Shown: positions 15,458 through 18,290 of the stretch, piece after piece
Numbering within the stretch: position 1 is the first letter of the stretch
How the letters are laid out: every line of letters begins with the position of its first letter
Assembly (NCBI GenBank): GCA_021848765.1
Contig: JAJZTU010000033.1
Span: 1-18,290 of the forward strand
Direction: 5' to 3'
From: Bacillota bacterium
GTDB lineage: Bacteria; Bacillota; GCA-003054495; Carboxydocellales; JAJZTU01
Length of the DNA: 18,290 nt
The notes under the pieces: model-generated
Told to the model about the DNA's origin: nothing
The model's database searches: none
Seen by the model: the letters and a program-made list of their open reading frames with translations, nothing else
Translations under genes and position numbers: made by a program

Positions 15458-16054
15458 GTGCAGAGGACAAGGCTTACCCAGGGCCTGATCCAGGTTTATA
15501 CAGGTAATAGCAAAGGAAAATCCACAGCTGCCTTTGGTTTGGTTACCAGGGCCGTTGGCCATGGATTTAAGTCTTACATTATCCAATTTATGAAGGGCAG
15601 CCCCTATTATGGGGAAATGGCTACCTGGCAGCGGCTGTACCCCCAGGTACAGTTTAGGCAATATGGCCGGATTTGTCCCCGCAGCACCTTGATTCGTCAG
15701 GGGGAAGCGACCTGTATCGGCTGCGGCCAGTGCTTTGTGCTGAAAGGACAGGCCACTGAAGAGGATCTACGGGGTGCAGAGCTTGCCCTGGCCAGGGCTA
15801 AAGAGATAATGCTCAGTGATGAGTTCGATTTGTTGATTCTGGATGAACTCAATAATGCCCTGTACTTCGACCTCTTAAAGGTTGAACCGGTTTTGGATCT
15901 TTTGCGCCAAAAACCGCCTCAGGTTGAGGTAGTAATTACCGGCCGTAATGCTCCACCGGAAATCATTGAAATCGCCGATTTGGTTACCGAGATGCGGGAG
16001 ATTAAACATCCCTTCAACAAGGGTATTCCCAGCCGGCGCGGCATCGAGTATTAA
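15458..16054 (+). CDS. cobO: Cob(I)alamin (corrinoid) adenosyltransferase, CobO/BtuR type
   Basis: Enzyme that transfers the adenosyl group of ATP to cobalt of a reduced corrinoid, giving the coenzyme B12 form. The 198-residue protein has the P-loop G16-N-S-K-G-K-S-T23 with VYTG before it, YIIQFMKG, the LLILDELNNAL Walker-B-like motif and the VVITGRNAP motif of the family. The start GTG 15458 is preferred because AAGGAGG (15444-15450) is seven bases upstream, whereas ATG 15452 would nearly touch it. Between the two halves lies a cysteine group, C73, C86, C89 and C92, that the enterobacterial enzymes lack. No cobalamin riboswitch was found upstream and no other cobalamin gene is in the window. 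The next gene follows after 17 bases. Confidence 0.9.
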   Translation: MQRTRLTQGLIQVYTGNSKGKSTAAFGLVTRAVGHGFKSYIIQFMKGSPYYGEMATWQRLYPQVQFRQYGRICPRSTLIRQGEATCIGCGQCFVLKGQATEEDLRGAELALARAKEIMLSDEFDLLILDELNNALYFDLLKVEPVLDLLRQKPPQVEVVITGRNAPPEIIEIADLVTEMREIKHPFNKGIPSRRGIEY

Positions 16055-16071
16055 GTGAGGAGGACGCTGGC

Positions 16072-16536
16072 ATGGTCAAAGTGAGAGTTGGAGAGGACCT
16101 CGCCCATAGTGACATCAGGGTGAAGGTAAGGCTGGATTACAAGGGCAGTGGCAAACCTGGCCGCTTTCTCTTTGGGGGTAAAACAACAGAAAAGGTAGCT
16201 GAGGAGATCAGGGACCACCAGGCAGCCTTCCTGCGGAATGTCCCTCTTCAAGGAGTGCAGATTGAGGACCTGGACCTGAGCATGGATGTCTACACTGTGG
16301 CAGACGAGGTGGAGAACCGGGAAATCGCCTATGCACCAATCGGTTTGGTGGTTCGTGCAGACTCCCTGGAAGACCTGCTGCAGTTTGTTGCCCGGGAAGA
16401 GTTCCGCAAGATTGAAATCCTGGAACCGGCGGAAATCGTAATGAATAAATTCGATGTGGAAAGGCTGCTCTTCGGTATGAACCGGGAGTTGCGCAAATAC
16501 CGGGACTACCTGGAGAAAAAGCTTAATGCACGATAG
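16072..16536 (+). CDS. Unrecognised 154-residue soluble protein
   Basis: I do not recognise the family. The protein is hydrophilic with no signal peptide or membrane segment. Alternating strands (KVRVGEDLAHSDIRVKVRLDY in part: DIRVKVRLDYKG) come first, then a helix (KTTEKVAEEIRDHQAAFLR), a second strand region (YAPIGLVVRADSLEDLLQFV) and a charged C-terminal helix (MNRELRKYRDYLEKKLNAR). No cysteine cluster or catalytic pattern stands out. GAGGAGGA about nine bases before the ATG supports translation, and the 17-base gap to cobO suggests a shared transcript. A regulatory or structural role is possible, but no function is claimed. Confidence 0.75.
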   Translation: MVKVRVGEDLAHSDIRVKVRLDYKGSGKPGRFLFGGKTTEKVAEEIRDHQAAFLRNVPLQGVQIEDLDLSMDVYTVADEVENREIAYAPIGLVVRADSLEDLLQFVAREEFRKIEILEPAEIVMNKFDVERLLFGMNRELRKYRDYLEKKLNAR

Positions 16537-16565
16537 GAGCTATTCTTCTTTGGGTGGATTATATT

Positions 16566-16591
16566 AAGACCGGGGTTGGTTCCCCGGTCTT
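16566..16591 (+). terminator. Strong hairpin between the 154-residue gene and lrgA
   Basis: AAGACCGGGG (16566-16575) and CCCCGGTCTT (16582-16591) form a perfect 10-bp stem with loop TTGGTT. Only GTCCGTATT follows, so the usual run of T is absent. It ends 11 bases before the ribosome binding site of lrgA, so it may terminate poorly, protect an mRNA end, or influence lrgA translation. Confidence 0.55.
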
Positions 16592-16617
16592 GTCCGTATT
16601 ACAGGAGGTGGGCATCC

Positions 16618-16998
16618 CTGAGCCAGGCAAAAGATATTTTAACAGGTTTAGTCATCATCATGGTTTGTTTTTTTCTGGGGGAAACTATTGCTAAGTACAG
16701 CGGATTACCTCTACCGGGTAATCTCCTGGGTTTGGTAATTCTTCTGGGGGGACTGCTTTCAGGACTGGTAAAATTGGAATGGGTGGAGAGGACTGCAAAC
16801 TTTTTCATCCAGAACCTGGCCCTGATCTTAGTACCGCTATCGGTAGGGATTATGGGGGACTGGAAGCTTGTTTCCCAGGCGCTGCCAGCCATTGTTGCCA
16901 GTATTTTGATCAGCACTTTCCTGGTCATGGGAATCACAGCCAAAATTATGGAAACACTGCAGGGGAAGGTGAATAAACGTGAAACCGGGAATTATTGA
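16618..16998 (+). CDS. lrgA: LrgA/CidA-family membrane protein, apparent CTG start
   Basis: Small integral membrane protein of about 126 residues with four hydrophobic helices and the family motif YSGLPLPGNLLGLVILL near residues 25-41, followed by FFIQNLALILVPLSVGIM. LrgA/CidA proteins act with LrgB/CidB; they were first described as holin-like modulators of murein hydrolase activity, and related pairs transport pyruvate or glycolate. The start is unusual: AGGAGGTG (16603-16610) is seven bases before an in-frame CTG at 16618, and there is no ATG, GTG or TTG at the right distance. ATG 16660 would remove part of the first helix, and TTG 16576 lies in a hairpin loop. lrgB overlaps the end by 20 bases. 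Confidence 0.85.
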   Translation: MSQAKDILTGLVIIMVCFFLGETIAKYSGLPLPGNLLGLVILLGGLLSGLVKLEWVERTANFFIQNLALILVPLSVGIMGDWKLVSQALPAIVASILISTFLVMGITAKIMETLQGKVNKRETGNY

Positions 16999-17674
16999 TG
17001 CTCCTGTTTTGGGGATAACTTTAACCCTGGTTTGTTTTTGGCTGACCAGAGAACTATATATGCGCAAGCCCTGGAGTATCTTTAACCCGCTACTCCTGGC
17101 GCCTGTAGTAATTGTTGCGGTATTGCTTGCCGGGGGGATTCCTTATAACAGCTACCTTCCGGGCGCTTAGGGGATTACCTTTTTCATGGGTCCGGCAACC
17201 GTTGCCCTGGCTGTACCCATGTACAAGCAAATGCCTGCTGTGAAAAAACACCTCCGGGCCATTTTAGTTAGTATTGGGGCAGGGTCAGTGGCCGGGGTGG
17301 TATCAGCGGTAGGCATTGCCCGGCTCATGGGGGCAAGCTCCCGGGTAGCCTTTTCCCTGGCTGCCAAATCAACCACCGCTCCCATTGCGGCAGGGATAAC
17401 TCAAAATTTGGGAGGCAATACAGCCCTGGTGGTCTTCGCCGTGGCTGTCACCGGTATCCTGGGAGGAGTTGCAGGTCCGGAGTTCCTAAGGTTCATTGGG
17501 GTGAGAGACCGTGTAGCCACAGGGATCGGTATCGGCGCGGCAGCTCATGTAGGGGGAACCTCGAGAGCAGTGCAACTGGGAGAAACTGAGGGTTCCATGA
17601 GCGGAGCCGCCATTGCCCTCATGGGTATTGCCACCGCCATTGTAGCGCCTTGGCTGCTTAAGTGGCTCCTTTAG
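16979..17674 (+). pseudogene. lrgB: LrgB/CidB-family membrane protein interrupted by one TAG
   Basis: Reading from GTG 16979 (GGGGAAGGTGA just upstream, overlapping lrgA) gives 63 residues ending in GGIPYNSYLPGA, then TAG at 17168-17170, then an uninterrupted continuation in the same frame starting GITFFMGPATVALAVPMYKQ and running to 17674. Both halves are clear parts of one LrgB protein, about 231 codons without the stop, which is the normal length. Family motifs downstream are intact: AAKSTTAPIAAGI, GVAGPEFLRF and GIGIGAAAHVGGTSRAVQLGE in part. There is no frameshift or deletion, so this is a single nonsense change, a read-through codon or a sequence error. Translation might restart at ATG 17186, which would lack the first helices. 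The affected position is not, as I recall the family, an invariant residue. Confidence 0.85.
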
Positions 17675-17739
17675 CACGGACTTTTATTGGCAGGGTTCGA
17701 TATCCGACCGGTCGTAATAATCGCAGAGGAGGCACAAAA

Positions 17740-18290
17740 TTGGATGCAGACGTCATAGTCATCGGGGCCGGAGCCGCCGGCATGCTGGCGGCCGGAACAG
17801 CGGCTTCCCACGGCGCCCGGGTGCTGCTCCTGGAAAAAAAGGATGCTCCGGGCAAGAAAATTTTAATTACCGGCAAGGGCCGCTGCAATATCACTAACCA
17901 TTGCTCCAGGGAAGAACTGATGCAAAACATTCCGGCTAATCCCAAGTTCTTGTTCGGTGCCCTGCAGGCATTTTCCATCCGGGATTGTATCGACTTCTTT
18001 GAGCAACTGGGGATCCCAACCAAGGTAGAGAGGGGAAACCGGGTGTTTCCCCAGTCGGATAAGGCCGGGGATGTGGTAAATGCCCTAATGCGCTACTTGC
18101 GGGATTCCGGGGCTGAACTGTGCCTGGATACCCCTGTACAAGGGCTGAAGGCCGTGCCCGGGAAGGGCCTGGAGGTAACCCCGGAGAGGGGAGAAGTGTT
18201 AAAGGCACCCTCGGTGATTGTGGCCACCGGAGGGCTCTCCGCCCCTGGGACGGGTTCTACAGGTGATGGCTATCGCTGGGCGGAAAAGCT
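17740..18290 (+). CDS. HI0933/YhiN-type FAD-dependent oxidoreductase, 5' part
   Basis: The gene runs off the right edge after about 183 codons, with no stop in the frame. It begins DADVIVIGAGAAGMLAAG, a dinucleotide-binding GxGxxG motif (G9-x-G11-x-x-G14), followed by LLLEKKDAPGKKILITGKG and the family motif GKGRCNITN near residues 46-54, GNRVFPQSDKAGDVVNAL in part, and IVATGGLSAPGTGSTGDG. These identify the HI0933 (YhiN/BaiN-like) flavoproteins; physiological reactions are mostly unknown, and reduction of bile-acid intermediates is known only for some members. The start is TTG 17740 with AGAGGAGG (17725-17732) seven bases upstream. The 65-base gap from lrgB has no terminator. Confidence 0.88.
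   Translation, partial: MDADVIVIGAGAAGMLAAGTAASHGARVLLLEKKDAPGKKILITGKGRCNITNHCSREELMQNIPANPKFLFGALQAFSIRDCIDFFEQLGIPTKVERGNRVFPQSDKAGDVVNALMRYLRDSGAELCLDTPVQGLKAVPGKGLEVTPERGEVLKAPSVIVATGGLSAPGTGSTGDGYRWAEK

Noticed and set aside
17168..17170. TAG in lrgB as a certain pyrrolysine codon
   Set aside because: No pyl gene is in the window and the column is not a conserved lysine as far as I recall, so only an open question is reported.
1..18290. CRISPR array, tRNA or rRNA genes, prophage or defence system
   Set aside because: No regularly spaced repeats, no tRNA or rRNA pattern and no phage or defence gene was seen on either strand; the repeat at 10192-10265 has only two units and palindromic content.

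Overview
The window looks like chromosomal DNA from an endospore-forming, low-to-mid GC Firmicute, most likely a Clostridia lineage near Desulfotomaculum/Pelotomaculum (Peptococcaceae sensu lato). The evidence is sporulation genes (a ytfJ/gerW homologue, spmA, spmB and a sporulation-type D,D-carboxypeptidase), strong purine-rich Shine-Dalgarno sequences, frequent GTG/TTG starts, an A-adding tRNA nucleotidyltransferase fused to DHH and CBS domains, and the order trpS-scpA-scpB. The lineage is inferred from gene content and was not tested by any search.

Layout. (1) 1-1828: an IS4-like DDE transposase gene with its left flank outside the window, then an AT-richer gap with two inverted repeats and a sigma-A-type promoter. 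(2) 1829-8733: a tight codirectional run: tRNA nucleotidyltransferase, site-2-type membrane protease, tryptophanyl-tRNA synthetase, ScpA, ScpB, a DUF2953 membrane protein (YtfI-like) and YtfJ/GerW. (3) 8734-11474: D-alanyl-D-alanine carboxypeptidase, spmA and spmB, with possible control elements in front of dac and spmA. (4) 11528-11833, minus strand: a small SHOCT-domain membrane protein with a short tandem repeat in its leader. (5) 12114-14286: the rRNA pseudouridine synthase RluB and a PAS-GAF-GGDEF diguanylate cyclase, each with a visible promoter, ended by the clearest terminator in the window. (6) 14374-14877, minus strand: a probable general-stress-type protein. (7) 15104-16536: a small two-CxxC protein, a cob(I)alamin adenosyltransferase with an unusual cysteine cluster, and an unrecognised 154-residue protein. 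(8) 16618-17674: an lrgA/lrgB pair in which lrgA appears to start at CTG and lrgB carries one in-frame TAG. (9) 17740 to the right edge: the start of a HI0933/YhiN-type flavoprotein.

How the genes work together. Regions 2, 3 and the start of 5 form a conserved housekeeping and sporulation neighbourhood. In Bacillus subtilis, scpA, scpB, dacB, spmA, spmB and rluB lie together, and ytfI/ytfJ form a separate pair; here the pair sits between scpB and the dac-spm genes. ScpAB complete the SMC condensin for chromosome segregation. YtfJ, the carboxypeptidase and SpmA/SpmB act in spore germination, cortex modification and spore-core dehydration. TrpRS, RluB and the nucleotidyltransferase serve translation.

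I see no complete new defence or mobile system. The points most worth checking are the single amber codon in an otherwise intact lrgB, the tandem repeat with two TTACATGTAA palindromes in front of spmA, the cysteine cluster in the adenosyltransferase, and the apparent CTG start of lrgA. No CRISPR array, tRNA, rRNA or known riboswitch was seen.
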